Source of the DNA: Streptomyces griseoviridis
GTDB lineage: Bacteria; Actinomycetota; Actinomycetes; Streptomycetales; Streptomycetaceae
Reading direction: 5' to 3'
DNA length: 64,000 nucleotides
Assembly: GCF_005222485.1 (NCBI RefSeq)
Contig: NZ_CP029078.1
Location: 4,491,501-4,555,500, forward strand
Position 1 is the stretch's first letter. Every line of letters starts with the position of its first letter. The translations under genes and the position numbers were made by a program. This document shows, one piece after another, positions 44,749-54,485 of the stretch. Below the pieces are notes generated by a model. The model did not search any database. It was not told the origin of the DNA and worked only from the letters and a program-made list of their open reading frames with translations.

Positions 44749-47700
44749 CTACCCGGCCGCGACCAGCAGCTCCGTCTCCGCCTCCCGCTCGGCCATCGCC
44801 CGCAGCGGCCCCGGTACGGCGGCCAGCTCCCGGTAGGTGCCGCGCTGCGCGACCCGCCCCCGGTCCAGGACGACGACCTCGTCCACCGCGTCGAGTCCGG
44901 CCAGCCGGTGGGTGATGAGCAAGGTCGTGCGGCCCTCGGTCGCGGCCAGCAGATCGGCGGTGAGGGCGTCGGCGGTCGGCAGGTCGAGGTGTTCGGCGGG
45001 CTCGTCGAGGACCAGCACGGGGAAGTCGGCGAGCAGCGCGCGGGCCAGCGCCAGCCGCTGCCGCTGGCCGCCCGACAGCCGGGCCCCGTGCTCGCCGATC
45101 AGCGTGTCGAGGCCGTCGGGCAGCCCGTCGGCCCAGTCGAGCAGCCGGGCCCGGCCGAGCGCGTGACGGAGTTCGTCCTCGGTGGCGTCCTTCCTGGCGA
45201 GCAGCAGGTTCTCCCGGACCGAGCTGTCGAAGAGGTGCGCGTCCTGTGCGCACAGCCCCACCAGCCGCCGCACGTCGTCCCCTTCGAGCCCGTACGCGTC
45301 GACGCCGGCCAGCGTGTAGGAGCCGGCGCGGGCGTCGAGGAACCGCAGCAGCGTCTGCGCCAGCGTCGTCTTGCCCGAGCCGGACGGCCCGACCACGGCG
45401 ATCCTGCGGCCCTGCTCCAGGGTGAGGTCGAGGCCCGTGAGGGCGTCCCGGTGCTGCCCGGTGTGGCGGGCGGCGAGGCCCTTGAGGACCAGCGGGAACG
45501 GTGTCGCGGGCGCCTGCCTGGGCCGCTGCGGCTCCCGCACCGGGTCGGGCGCGTCCAGAACCTCGTTGACGCGCTCCGCGCTCCTGCGCACCCGCTGCCG
45601 GTACTGCACGGCGAGCGGCAGTCCGAGGACGGCCTCGAAGGCGGCCAGCGGGGTGAGGACGACGACGGCCAGGGCGACGCCGTCGAGCCGGCCGGCCGCG
45701 ACGCCCTGGGCGCCGACGAGGGCGGTGGCGGCGACCGTCAGACCGGAGATCAGGGCGGTGAGCCCGTCGCCGAGGGCGGTGGCGGTGGCGGCGCGTGAGG
45801 CGATCCCGGTGAGCGTGCGGTCGGCCCGCCGCGTCTCGGCGGTCCGGGCGGGCAGGACGCCCGCGACGGTCAACTCGGCGGTGCCGGTGAGCAGATCGGT
45901 CACCCGGGTGGCCAGGAGACCGCGGGCGGGGGCCAGCCGCCGCTCGGCGCGGCGGGAGACGGCGCCGGTGAGCACCGGCACCCCGGCACCGGCCGCCAGC
46001 AGTCCGACGGCGAGGACGGCACCGGCCTCGGGCAGCAGCCAGGCGGTGAAGCCGACGGCGGCGGCGGAGACGGCCACCGCGGCGCCGGCCGGCAGCAGCC
46101 AGCGCAGCCAGTAGTCCTGGAGGGCGTCCACGTCGGCGACGAGCCGGGACAGCAGGTCGCCCCTGCGGGTGCGGCGCAGTCCGGCGGGCGCGAGGCGTTC
46201 GAGGCGCCGGTAGACGGCGACCCGGGTGTCGGCCAGCATCCGCAGCACCGCGTCGTGGGAGACGAGCCGCTCCGCGTACCGGAAGACGGCCCGCCCGATC
46301 CCGAAGGCACGCGTGGCCGTCACGGCGACCATCAGATAGAGCACGGGCGGCTGTTGCGAGGCCCGTGAGATCAGCCACCCGGAGGTGGCCATGAGCCCGA
46401 CGGCGCTGCCGAGCGCGAGCGCGCCGAGCAGGAGGGCGAGGGCCAGCCGTCCCTTGCGGGGTCCCGACATGGCACGCACCCGGGCGAGGACCCGGCGGGG
46501 AGCGGCGCCGGGCGCGACACCGCCGGGACCGCCGGAATCCCCAGAACCCGCAGAACCCCCAGAATCCGCAGCGGGCTCGGCGTCCGCCGCGGGCCCGGAG
46601 AACAGCGCCTCGATGTCGTCGCCACACCGCGCGTCGATGTCCCGGCCACCTCGCGCGTCGACGTCACGGCCACCCCGCGTCGCGTCCCTGGCGGCGGCCC
46701 GTGTGCTGTCTCCGCGCCCCGCCCGCTCAGCGGGTGCCCGGCTCGCGGCCGTTCCGCGCGTGTCCGTGCCGGGTTCCCGGCTCCCAGCCGTCCCGCGCGC
46801 CCCCGTGCCGGTCCCCGGTCCGTCCGGTCCGGGGACCGCGGCCGTGCCTGCCGACCGGGTCACCGCATCGGCCGACGCTTCCGTCCCGGTGACGGCCCGC
46901 ACCGACGCCGTCGGCCCGGCGAGCGCGTCCACCGGACCGCTCGACCGGATGGCGGACTCCAGCGGCCCTTCCGCCCCGGCAGCCGCCCCCGCCGTTCCGT
47001 CATCGTGCGGCTCCGCCAGCCGTACCACCCGGTCCGCCGCGCTCAGCAGCGCGGGGCGGTGGACGACCAGCAGGACGGTCCTGCCCTCGGTCAGCCGCCG
47101 CACCGCCGCGACGACCTCCGCCTCGGTGGCGCCGTCGAGCGCCGCCGTCGGCTCGTCGAGCAGCAGGACCGGACGGTCCGCGAGGAACGCCCGTGCCAGC
47201 GCCAGCCGTTGCCGCTGCCCGGCGGAGAGTCCCGCGCCGTCCTCACCGAGCACGGTCCGCGCCCCCTCGGGCAGCGCGTCGACGAACTCCACCGCCCCGG
47301 CGTCCATGAGCGCCCGTCGCAGGGCGGTGTCGTCGGCGTCGGGGCGGGCCAGCCGGACGTTGTCGGCGATGGACCCGGCGAACAGCTGGGGCCGCTGGGG
47401 CACCCAGGCGATCCGGGACCGCCACTGCTCCAGGTCGATGTCGGCGAGGTCGGTGCCGCCCGCGCTGACCCGCCCCTCGGTCGGGCGCACGAAGCCGAGC
47501 AGTACGTTGAGCAGCGTCGACTTGCCCACGCCGCTCGGTCCGACCAGCGCGACCGTCTCCCCCGGCGCCACCGTGAAGGACACGTCCGCGACGGCGTCCC
47601 TGGCCCGGCCCGGGTAGCGGACCGAGACGCCCTCGAAGGCCAGGGCGCCCGCGGGCACGGGAGCCGTCCCGGACACCGGGACGGGTGTCTCCAGGACGGC

Positions 47701-48645
47701 GAAGATCTCCTCGGCGGCGGCCAGCCCCTCGGCCGCCGCGTGGTACTGCGCGCCCACCTGGCGCAACGGCAGATACGCCTCGGGCGCGAGGACGAGGACG
47801 AGCAGGCCGATGTAGAGATCCATGTCGCCGTGGACGAGCCGCATGCCGATCGTGACGGCGACCAGCGCCACCGAGAGCGTCGCCAGCAGTTCCAGCGCGA
47901 AGGACGAGATGAAGGCGATCCGCAGGGTGCGCATCGTGGCCTGCCGGTACTCGCCGGTGATCCGCCGGATCGAGTCGGCCTGCGCCTTGGCCCGGCCGAA
48001 CACCTTCAGGGTGGGCAGCCCCGCGACGACGTCCAGGAAGTGCCCGGAGAGCCGGGACAGCAGCCGCCACTGACGGTCCATCCGGGACTGGGTGGCCCAG
48101 CCGATCAGCACCATGAAGACGGGGATGAGCGGGAGGGTGCCCACGATGATCGCGGCGGAGACCCAGTCCTCGGTGACGATCCTGGCCAGCACCGCCACCG
48201 GGACGACCACCGCGAGGCCCAACTGCGGCAGATAGCGGGAGAAGTAGTCGTCGAGGGCGTCGATCCCGCGGGTGGCGAGGGCGACGAGCGATCCGGTGCG
48301 CTGGCCGCTCAGCCAGCCGGGACCCAGCTGGACGGCCCGTTCCAGCAGCCGTCCCCGCAGCTCCGACTTGACCTCCGCGCTGGCCCGGTGGGCGGCGAGT
48401 TCGGTGAGCCAGGAGACCAGGGCGCGGCCACCGGCGACGGCCGCCAACAGCAGCAGGGGAGTGCGCAGTTCACCGACGGACAGGCCGTGCTGGAAGGCGC
48501 CGACCACCACTTCGGCGATGAGCATCGCCTGCGCGATGACCAGCCCGGCTCCGACGGCTCCCAGAGCGACCACGGCCAGCAGGAAGCGGCGGGTCGCACG
48601 GGCGTGGCGCAACAGACGCGGATCGATCGGTTTCACGTGAAACAT
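44749..48645 (-). CDS. cydCD: CydD-CydC fusion, thiol reductant ABC exporter for cytochrome bd
   Basis: 1298 residues, a fusion of two full ABC half-transporters. The CydD-like half (1-550) has six helices and Walker A GPSGVGKSTLL, signature LSAGQRQRLALARA and LLLDEPTAALD. A disordered linker (about 560-690) rich in Ala/Gly/Arg with repeats (RGGRDVDARGGRD) joins the CydC-like half (about 700-1298): Walker A GPSGSGKTTLA, LSGGQRQRLALARA and LVLDEPAEHLD. It exports cysteine/glutathione-type reductant needed to assemble heme bd oxidase. The first codons (MFHVKP) are encoded by a parS site. Confidence 0.96.
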   Translation of the reverse strand: MFHVKPIDPRLLRHARATRRFLLAVVALGAVGAGLVIAQAMLIAEVVVGAFQHGLSVGELRTPLLLLAAVAGGRALVSWLTELAAHRASAEVKSELRGRLLERAVQLGPGWLSGQRTGSLVALATRGIDALDDYFSRYLPQLGLAVVVPVAVLARIVTEDWVSAAIIVGTLPLIPVFMVLIGWATQSRMDRQWRLLSRLSGHFLDVVAGLPTLKVFGRAKAQADSIRRITGEYRQATMRTLRIAFISSFALELLATLSVALVAVTIGMRLVHGDMDLYIGLLVLVLAPEAYLPLRQVGAQYHAAAEGLAAAEEIFAVLETPVPVSGTAPVPAGALAFEGVSVRYPGRARDAVADVSFTVAPGETVALVGPSGVGKSTLLNVLLGFVRPTEGRVSAGGTDLADIDLEQWRSRIAWVPQRPQLFAGSIADNVRLARPDADDTALRRALMDAGAVEFVDALPEGARTVLGEDGAGLSAGQRQRLALARAFLADRPVLLLDEPTAALDGATEAEVVAAVRRLTEGRTVLLVVHRPALLSAADRVVRLAEPHDDGTAGAAAGAEGPLESAIRSSGPVDALAGPTASVRAVTGTEASADAVTRSAGTAAVPGPDGPGTGTGARGTAGSREPGTDTRGTAASRAPAERAGRGDSTRAAARDATRGGRDVDARGGRDIDARCGDDIEALFSGPAADAEPAADSGGSAGSGDSGGPGGVAPGAAPRRVLARVRAMSGPRKGRLALALLLGALALGSAVGLMATSGWLISRASQQPPVLYLMVAVTATRAFGIGRAVFRYAERLVSHDAVLRMLADTRVAVYRRLERLAPAGLRRTRRGDLLSRLVADVDALQDYWLRWLLPAGAAVAVSAAAVGFTAWLLPEAGAVLAVGLLAAGAGVPVLTGAVSRRAERRLAPARGLLATRVTDLLTGTAELTVAGVLPARTAETRRADRTLTGIASRAATATALGDGLTALISGLTVAATALVGAQGVAAGRLDGVALAVVVLTPLAAFEAVLGLPLAVQYRQRVRRSAERVNEVLDAPDPVREPQRPRQAPATPFPLVLKGLAARHTGQHRDALTGLDLTLEQGRRIAVVGPSGSGKTTLAQTLLRFLDARAGSYTLAGVDAYGLEGDDVRRLVGLCAQDAHLFDSSVRENLLLARKDATEDELRHALGRARLLDWADGLPDGLDTLIGEHGARLSGGQRQRLALARALLADFPVLVLDEPAEHLDLPTADALTADLLAATEGRTTLLITHRLAGLDAVDEVVVLDRGRVAQRGTYRELAAVPGPLRAMAEREAETELLVAAG
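48630..48643. promoter_or_regulatory. parS site inside cydCD codons 1-6
   Basis: Exact GTTTCACGTGAAAC reaching into the ATG at 48645; the gene reads Met-Phe-His-Val-Lys through it. A second site lies 23 bases away. Confidence 0.92.
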
Positions 48646-48666
48646 GCCCTTCGGGCCGAGAGGGGT

Positions 48667-48680
48667 GTTTCACGTGAAAC
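48667..48680. promoter_or_regulatory. parS site upstream of cydCD
   Basis: Exact GTTTCACGTGAAAC in the gap between cydB and cydCD, 21 bases before the cydCD start. Paired with the site at 48630. Confidence 0.92.
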
Positions 48681-48714
48681 ATCGCGTCGCACGCGAAACG
48701 CCCCTCTTCCAGAC

Positions 48715-49722
48715 TCAGTGCGCGGCTTCGGCGGCGATGTGCTGCGTGCCGATCCGCTTGCGGAACACCCAGTAGGTCCAGCTCTGGTAGAGCAGCACGA
48801 TCGGTGTGGCGATCCCCGCGCACCAGGTCATGATCTTCAGGGTGTACGGGCTCGACGAGGCGTTGGTGACCGTGAGGCTCCACTCCGCGTTGAGCGACGA
48901 CGGCATGACGTCCGGGAAGAGCGTCAGGAACAGCATCGCCACGGCGGCCACGATGGTGACGCCGGACAGTGCGAACGACCAGCCCTCCCGGCCGATCTGG
49001 TTGGCCGCCAGCGCGGCGACCAGTGCGGCCACGGCGACCACGAGCGCGACGAGGCTCGCGCCGTCACCGCCGTGGATCTGTGTCCAGACCAGGAAGACCA
49101 CCGCCAGCAGGGCGGTGACGAGACCGACCTTGAGCGCCAGCTTCCGCGCCCGCTCCCGGATGTCCCCGACCGTTTTGAGGGCCGTGAACACCGTGCCGTG
49201 GAAGGTGAACAGCGTCAGGGTCACCAGCCCGCCCAGCAGGGCGTACGGGTTGAGCAGGTCCCAGACGTTGCCGACGTACTCGAAGTTCCGGTCGATCTTC
49301 ACGCCCCGGACGATGTTGCCGAAGGCCACCCCCCACAGGAACGCGGGGAGCAGGGAGGTCCAGAAGATCGCGGTCTCCCAGTTGCGCTGCCACGTGTCCT
49401 CGGGCCGCTTGGCCCGGTACTCGAAGGCGACACCGCGCACGATCAGGCAGACCAGGATGACGAGCAGGGGCAGGTAGAAGCCGGAGAAGAGGGTGGCGTA
49501 CCACTCGGGGAAGGCGGCGAAGGTCGCGCCGCCCGCGGTGAGCAGCCACACCTCGTTGCCGTCCCAGACGGGCCCGATCGTGTTGATCAGGACCCGCTTC
49601 TCCAGCCGGTCGCGGGCCAGCAGCTTGGTGAGGACGCCGACCCCGAAGTCGAACCCCTCCAGGAAGAAGTAGCCGGTCCACAGGACGGCGATGAGAACGA
49701 ACCAGACATCGTGTAGGTGCAT
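48715..49722 (-). CDS. cydB: Cytochrome bd oxidase subunit II
   Basis: 335 residues with about eight to nine helices. LHDVWFVLIAVLWTGYFFLEGFDFGVGVLT at the N-terminus and GPVWDGNEVWLLTAGGATFAAFPEWYA are the CydB signatures. It forms the heterodimer with CydA in the membrane. Eighteen bases after cydA, so cotranscribed. Confidence 0.97.
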   Translation of the reverse strand: MHLHDVWFVLIAVLWTGYFFLEGFDFGVGVLTKLLARDRLEKRVLINTIGPVWDGNEVWLLTAGGATFAAFPEWYATLFSGFYLPLLVILVCLIVRGVAFEYRAKRPEDTWQRNWETAIFWTSLLPAFLWGVAFGNIVRGVKIDRNFEYVGNVWDLLNPYALLGGLVTLTLFTFHGTVFTALKTVGDIRERARKLALKVGLVTALLAVVFLVWTQIHGGDGASLVALVVAVAALVAALAANQIGREGWSFALSGVTIVAAVAMLFLTLFPDVMPSSLNAEWSLTVTNASSSPYTLKIMTWCAGIATPIVLLYQSWTYWVFRKRIGTQHIAAEAAH

Positions 49723-49740
49723 GACGTGATCTCCCTGGGC

Positions 49741-51249
49741 CTAGTACGAGAAGGCCATCGGCTTGTCGGCGTCCCGGGAGTCGCCGCCGATCTTCGTGGG
49801 CGGGTTGAGGTCGGCCTCGGTCAGCTCGGGCGGGCCGGCCTTGATGTACTTCACCAGCAGCTTGACCTCGATGACCGCGAGGACGGCGTAGAGGGCGGTG
49901 AAGACGATCATCGAGGTGAGGATCTCGCCCTGGGAGACGCCGGGGGAGACGGCGTGCCGGGTCTCCAGGACGCCGTAGACGACCCAGGGCTGGCGGCCCA
50001 TCTCGGTGAAGATCCAGCCCCAGGAGTTGGCGATCAGCGGGAAGCCCAGGGTCCAGATGGCGACCAGCCAGTACAGCTTGGAGAGTTTCGGGCTGAGGGC
50101 CTTGTTGCGGAACAGCACCAGACGCGGCACCTCGTCCTCGCCGACCCGCAGATGCTGGGGCAGCAGGAACTTCTTGCGGGTCAGCCAGAGTCCGAGCAGG
50201 CCGATGGCGAAGGACGCCATGCCGAAGCCGATCATCCAGCGGAACGCCCAGAACGTGACCGGGATGATGGGCCGGTAGTCGCCGGGTCCGTACTTCGCCT
50301 GCTCGGCCTTGTTGGTGTCGTTGATGCCGGGCACGTACGAGCTGAAGTCGTCGTTGGCGAGGAACGACAGTATGCCGGGGATGGACAGCTCGACGCTGTT
50401 GTGGCCCTTGCTGACGTCGCCGTAGGCGAAGATCGAGAACGGCGCGGCGTCCTGGCCGTCCCACAGGGCCTCGGCGGCGGCCATCTTCATCGGCTGCTGC
50501 TTGAACATGACCTTGCCGAGGGTGTCGCCGCTGACCGCGGTGAGCAGTCCAGCGACGACCACGGTCACCAGGCCGAGCCGCAGCGAGGTCTTCATCACCC
50601 GGATGTCCTTCTTGCGGAACAGGTGGAAGGCCGCGATGCCGACCATGAACGCCCCGCCGGTCAGGAAGGACGCGGTGAGCGTGTGGAAGGCCTGGGCCAG
50701 CGCGGTGTTCTGGGTGAGGACCTGCCAGAAGTCGGTCAGCTCGGCGCGGCCCTTGGCCTCGTTGATCCGGTAGCCGACGGGGTGCTGCATCCAGGAGTTG
50801 GCCGCGAGGATGAAGTACGCCGACAGGATCGTGCCGATCGAGACCATCCAGATGCAGGCCAGATGGATCTTCTTGGGCAGCTTGTCCCAGCCGAAGATCC
50901 ACAGTCCGATGAAGGTGGACTCGAAGAAGAAGGCGATCAGCGCCTCGAAGGCGAGCGGAGCGCCGAAGATGTCGCCGACGAAGCGGGAGTAGTCGGACCA
51001 GTTCATGCCGAACTGGAACTCCTGCACGATGCCGGTGACCACGCCCATGGCGATGTTGATCAGGAAGAGCTTCCCCCAGAACTTGGTGGCTCGGAGGTAC
51101 TTCTCGTTCTCCGTGCGCACCCATGCGGTCTGCAACCCGGCCGTGAGGGCGGCGAGCGAGATCGTCAGGGGGACGAACAGGAAGTGGTAGACGGTGGTGA
51201 TACCGAACTGCCATCGCGCCAGGGTCTCCGGCGCCAGAGCCATTTCCAC
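49741..51249 (-). CDS. cydA: Cytochrome bd oxidase subunit I
   Basis: 502 residues from the GTG at 51249 with AAGGAG nine bases upstream; an ATG two codons in is an alternative. Landmarks: ARWQFGITTVYHFLFVPLTI with a heme-ligand His, SAYFILAANSWMQHPVGY, a short Q-loop, and GRQPWVVYGVLETRHAVS. It carries hemes b558, b595 and d and oxidizes menaquinol. A Rex operator lies about 85 bases upstream, so transcription should rise when NADH is high and oxygen low. Confidence 0.97.
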   Translation of the reverse strand: MEMALAPETLARWQFGITTVYHFLFVPLTISLAALTAGLQTAWVRTENEKYLRATKFWGKLFLINIAMGVVTGIVQEFQFGMNWSDYSRFVGDIFGAPLAFEALIAFFFESTFIGLWIFGWDKLPKKIHLACIWMVSIGTILSAYFILAANSWMQHPVGYRINEAKGRAELTDFWQVLTQNTALAQAFHTLTASFLTGGAFMVGIAAFHLFRKKDIRVMKTSLRLGLVTVVVAGLLTAVSGDTLGKVMFKQQPMKMAAAEALWDGQDAAPFSIFAYGDVSKGHNSVELSIPGILSFLANDDFSSYVPGINDTNKAEQAKYGPGDYRPIIPVTFWAFRWMIGFGMASFAIGLLGLWLTRKKFLLPQHLRVGEDEVPRLVLFRNKALSPKLSKLYWLVAIWTLGFPLIANSWGWIFTEMGRQPWVVYGVLETRHAVSPGVSQGEILTSMIVFTALYAVLAVIEVKLLVKYIKAGPPELTEADLNPPTKIGGDSRDADKPMAFSY

Positions 51250-51331
51250 GTCGTCAGTCTCCTTACGTCGCCGTGGTCAGCGGCAGTTTGCCCCTCTTGT
51301 CACGCACATCACGGGAGCAACCGGGACACGC

Positions 51332-51349
51332 TTGTGAACGCGTTCACAT
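51332..51349. promoter_or_regulatory. Rex operator (ROP) of the cyd operon
   Basis: TTGTGAACGCGTTCACAT, almost perfectly the Rex consensus TTGTGAA-N6-TTCACAA. Rex is the NADH/NAD sensor of actinomycetes and is known to repress cydABCD in S. coelicolor. A further TTCACAAG overlaps on the right. Confidence 0.92.
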
Positions 51350-51384
51350 TCACAAGCCATTATGACCTACCGATTTTCGCCACC

Positions 51385-51520
51385 GCGCAGGGGGGTCCCA
51401 CGGGACGGTGCGGAGGCCTGACCGGGGCTTCCCCGGGACCGTGCGGGGGCCTGACCGGGGGTCCCACGGGGGCGCGGGAGCCTGACCGGGGTTCCACGAG
51501 GTCGGGCAGGAGCCTCACGG
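51385..51520. repeat. ~33-bp degenerate tandem repeat between cydA and hisC
   Basis: Three to four copies of a unit containing GCCTGACCGGGG(T)TCCAC; spacing about 33 bases. No frame or RNA structure is shared with neighbours. Most of the 397-base gap between cydA and hisC consists of this array plus a terminator and the Rex operator. Confidence 0.75.
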
Positions 51521-51561
51521 CCGGGGCAGCGTCTCGCGGACACGGCCCCGGAGACACGAAA

Positions 51562-51593
51562 ATCGCGAGGCGGCTCAAGGGCCGCCTCGCGAT
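51562..51593 (-). terminator. Intrinsic terminator of hisC
   Basis: Perfect 13-base arms ATCGCGAGGCGGC (51562-51574) and GCCGCCTCGCGAT (51581-51593), with a run of T on the minus strand, about 54 bases after the hisC stop. Confidence 0.85.
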
Positions 51594-51646
51594 GTCCGGT
51601 ACCGCGCCAGAGGTGCCGGCGCCCCAGTGGGCCCGGCAGCCCCGGG

Positions 51647-52726
51647 CTAGATCTCCTTGCGGAACTCCGCCGCCGCCTTCAGGAAGATGTCGTTCGCCTC
51701 GGTCTCCCCGACCGTCACCCGCACGCCCTCCCCGGCGAACGGGCGGACCACCACGCCGTGCCGCTCGCACACCTCCGCGAAGGCGGCCGTGCGCTCCCCC
51801 AGCCGCAGCCAGACGAAGTTGGCCTGGGTCTCGGGCACCGTCCAGCCCTGGGCCCGCAGCCCGTCCACCACCCGGGTGCGCTCGCCCACCAGGGAGCCGA
51901 CCCGGCCGAGGAGCGCGTCCTCGGCGCGCAGCGAGGCGATGGCCGCCTCCTGTGCGATCTGGCTCACACCGAAGGGCACCGCCGTCTTGCGCAGCGCCGC
52001 CGCCACCGGCTCATGGGCGATCGCGAAGCCGACCCGCAGCCCGGCGAGCCCGTACGCCTTGGAGAAGGTGCGCAGGACGCAGACGTTGGGCCGGTCCCGG
52101 TACAGCTCCACGCCGTCCGGCACCTCGGCGTCCCGGATGAACTCCCGGTACGCCTCGTCGAGGACCACCAGCACATCGCCCGGCACCCGGTCGAGGAATC
52201 GTTCCAGCTCGGCCCGGCGCACCACCGTGCCGGTCGGGTTGTTGGGGTTGCAGACGAAGATCAGCCGGGTCCTGTCGGTGATGGCGTCGGCCATCGCGTC
52301 CAGGTCGTGCGTCTCGCCCTCGGTCAGCGGCACCCGGACCGACGTCGCGCCGCTGATCTGCGTGATGATCGGGTACGCCTCGAAGGAGCGCCAGGCGTAG
52401 ACGACCTCGTCGCCCGGTCCCGAGGTCGCCTGGAGCAGCTGCTGGGCGACGCCGACCGAGCCGGTGCCGGTGGCCAGATGGGCGGCGGGGACGCCGAAGC
52501 GGTCGGACAGCTCGGCGGTCAGGCCGGCGCAGGCCATGTCCGGGTAGCGGTTGAAGGACGCGGCCGCCGCCGTCACACTCTCCATCACGCCGGGCAGCGG
52601 CGGGTAGGGGTTCTCGTTGGAGGACAGCTTGTAGGCCACCGGGCCGCCGGCCGCCGCGGGCCTGCCCGGCCTGTAGGTGGGGATGCCCTCCATCTCGGCG
52701 CGCAGCTTGGGGCTCGTCTCGCTCAC
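51647..52726 (-). CDS. hisC: Histidinol-phosphate/aromatic aminotransferase
   Basis: 359 residues. The GTG at 52726 follows GAGGAGGA at five bases, better than the ATG at 52747. Class I PLP fold: [33 protein letters not shown] and the PLP Lys in [15 protein letters not shown]. It is not in a his operon, so it may be the HisC paralogue acting on phenylalanine/tyrosine precursors as well. A diagnostic test of activity is needed to separate these. Confidence 0.93.
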   Translation of the reverse strand: MSETSPKLRAEMEGIPTYRPGRPAAAGGPVAYKLSSNENPYPPLPGVMESVTAAAASFNRYPDMACAGLTAELSDRFGVPAAHLATGTGSVGVAQQLLQATSGPGDEVVYAWRSFEAYPIITQISGATSVRVPLTEGETHDLDAMADAITDRTRLIFVCNPNNPTGTVVRRAELERFLDRVPGDVLVVLDEAYREFIRDAEVPDGVELYRDRPNVCVLRTFSKAYGLAGLRVGFAIAHEPVAAALRKTAVPFGVSQIAQEAAIASLRAEDALLGRVGSLVGERTRVVDGLRAQGWTVPETQANFVWLRLGERTAAFAEVCERHGVVVRPFAGEGVRVTVGETEANDIFLKAAAEFRKEI

Positions 52727-53142
52727 CGCAGTCCTCCTCGCGACCACCGGCGGACGTCAGTACCGCCGGCTACCAATGCTCCTCACCTTATGAGGATTCG
52801 ACGCGTCTGCGAACAGCCGGGCACCGACCTGGTCCGTCACACCCGCATCACGGGCATCGCCGTACGAAGAGGCATGAAACGAGGGGCGCAGCCACATATA
52901 TCTATGCGCCGGTGGCTCGCGCCGTGGCGCGCATCACCCGTGCAGGTGAGTTGAGACCTCTTCGAAACATCGGACAGTTGGCAGGCTCATGCGTGCCGAC
53001 GAGTCACGTAGCATTATTGAACCGGCCAACTACCTGTGCTTCACAGGCAGTTGACCCAAAATGACCATGCAGAAACGTGCCTGTCAACGCGTGCATATGC
53101 GTCCGCCCTACCCGGCCGCATGAGCCCTACTATCGGCTCGCC
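52727..53142. other. Divergent intergenic region between hisC and the LacI gene
   Basis: 416 bases, relatively AT-rich in its right half. An inverted repeat CCTGTG-CTT-CACAGG (53033-53047) lies about 95 bases before the LacI-family start and could be an operator. No gene seen. Confidence 0.5.
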
Positions 53143-54255
53143 ATGACAGCAGCAGGGAAGCACCAGGTGAGCCGCGCGGAAACCTCACGTCGAGGCAGCC
53201 GGCCGGGTCGGGCGGGCATCAGAGACGTCGCCGCCGCCGCCGGAGTCTCCATCACGACCGTCTCCGATGCCCTCAACGGCAAGGGCCGGCTCCCGGACGC
53301 CACCCGGCGCCACGTCCGCGAGGTCGCCGACCGGCTGGGCTACCGCCCGTCGGCCGCCGCCCGCACGCTCCGCACGGGCAAGTCGGGACTGATCGGCCTG
53401 ACCGTGACGACCTACGGGGATGAACCTTTCACCTTCACCGAGTTCGCGTACTTCGCCGAGATGGCGCGCGCCGCGACCTCGGCAGCGCTGGCGCGCGGCT
53501 ACGCGCTCGTCATCCTGCCCGCGACCTCGCGCCACGACGTCTGGTCGAACGTCGCCCTGGACGGCACGGTCGTCATCGACCCCTCCGACCAGGACCCCGT
53601 CGTCAGCGAACTGGTCAGACAGGGCTTACCCGTGGTCTCCGACGGGCGCCCGGCCGGCGCGCTCCCGGTGACCGCCTGGGTCGACAACGACCACGAGGCC
53701 GCCGTCCTCGGCATCCTCGACCACCTGGCCGCCGCCGGCGCCCGCCGCATCGGCCTGCTGACCGGGACCACCACGGACACGTACACCCACCTGTCGACCA
53801 CGGCGTACCTGCGCTGGTGCGAACGTGTCGGCCAGGACCCCGTCTACGAGGCGTACCCGGCACACGACCCGTGCGCGGGCGCGGTGGCCGCCGACCGGCT
53901 GCTCGCCCGGCCCGACCGTCCGGACGCCGTCTACGGGCTGTTCGACCCCAACGGCACCGATCTGCTCGCCGCGGCGCGCCGCTACGGCCTGCGGGTACCT
54001 GAGGACCTGCTGCTGGTCTGCTGCAGCGAGTCGACCGTGTACGCCGCCACCGAACCGCCCATCACCACGCTCTCCCTCAAGCCGCGCCGCATCGGCACGG
54101 CGGTGGTTCAGCTCCTCATCGACGCCATCGAGGGGGTCGAATCGGACCAGCCGGTCGAGCAGGTGATACCGACCGAACTGATCGTGCGCACCTCGTCCCA
54201 GCGGCGTCCGCCGCGCACGACCGTCAGCCCGCCGCGTTCGCCCGAGGGCGCGTAG
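53143..54255 (+). CDS. rstP: LacI-family regulator with a TTA codon
   Basis: 370 residues from the ATG at 53143. N-terminal LacI helix-turn-helix at about 25-70 (GIRDVAAAAGVSITTVSDALNGKGRLP), hinge YRPSAAARTLRTGKSGLIG and a periplasmic-binding-protein-like effector domain. The Leu codon at 53626-53628 is TTA, so translation should depend on the bldA tRNA and be tied to development. I believe the S. coelicolor orthologue (rstP) is also TTA-containing. Effector unknown. Confidence 0.9.
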   Translation: MTAAGKHQVSRAETSRRGSRPGRAGIRDVAAAAGVSITTVSDALNGKGRLPDATRRHVREVADRLGYRPSAAARTLRTGKSGLIGLTVTTYGDEPFTFTEFAYFAEMARAATSAALARGYALVILPATSRHDVWSNVALDGTVVIDPSDQDPVVSELVRQGLPVVSDGRPAGALPVTAWVDNDHEAAVLGILDHLAAAGARRIGLLTGTTTDTYTHLSTTAYLRWCERVGQDPVYEAYPAHDPCAGAVAADRLLARPDRPDAVYGLFDPNGTDLLAAARRYGLRVPEDLLLVCCSESTVYAATEPPITTLSLKPRRIGTAVVQLLIDAIEGVESDQPVEQVIPTELIVRTSSQRRPPRTTVSPPRSPEGA

Positions 54256-54485
54256 CGACACCCCCACGGGGGCGCGACGTGGGGGCGGGAGGCGGGCGAC
54301 AGCCGGTCGAAGCCCGCCCCAATCGGGGCGAAAGCCACGCCTCGGTGGACTCTCGCTCCGATTCACCACCCCTGGGTCGTCACATGGCGCGATCGGCATT
54401 CCTATGATGGGCGCACGACACCGCGGGCCGCTGCGACCAGGCAGTCCGAAGCGGTGCAGACGCGGCGGGATGGTGGAGGGGTCTG

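Noticed and set aside
47005..49716. Plus-strand open frame of 903 codons opposite cydCD and cydB
   Set aside because: Same reason: antisense to confidently identified genes and no recognisable protein.
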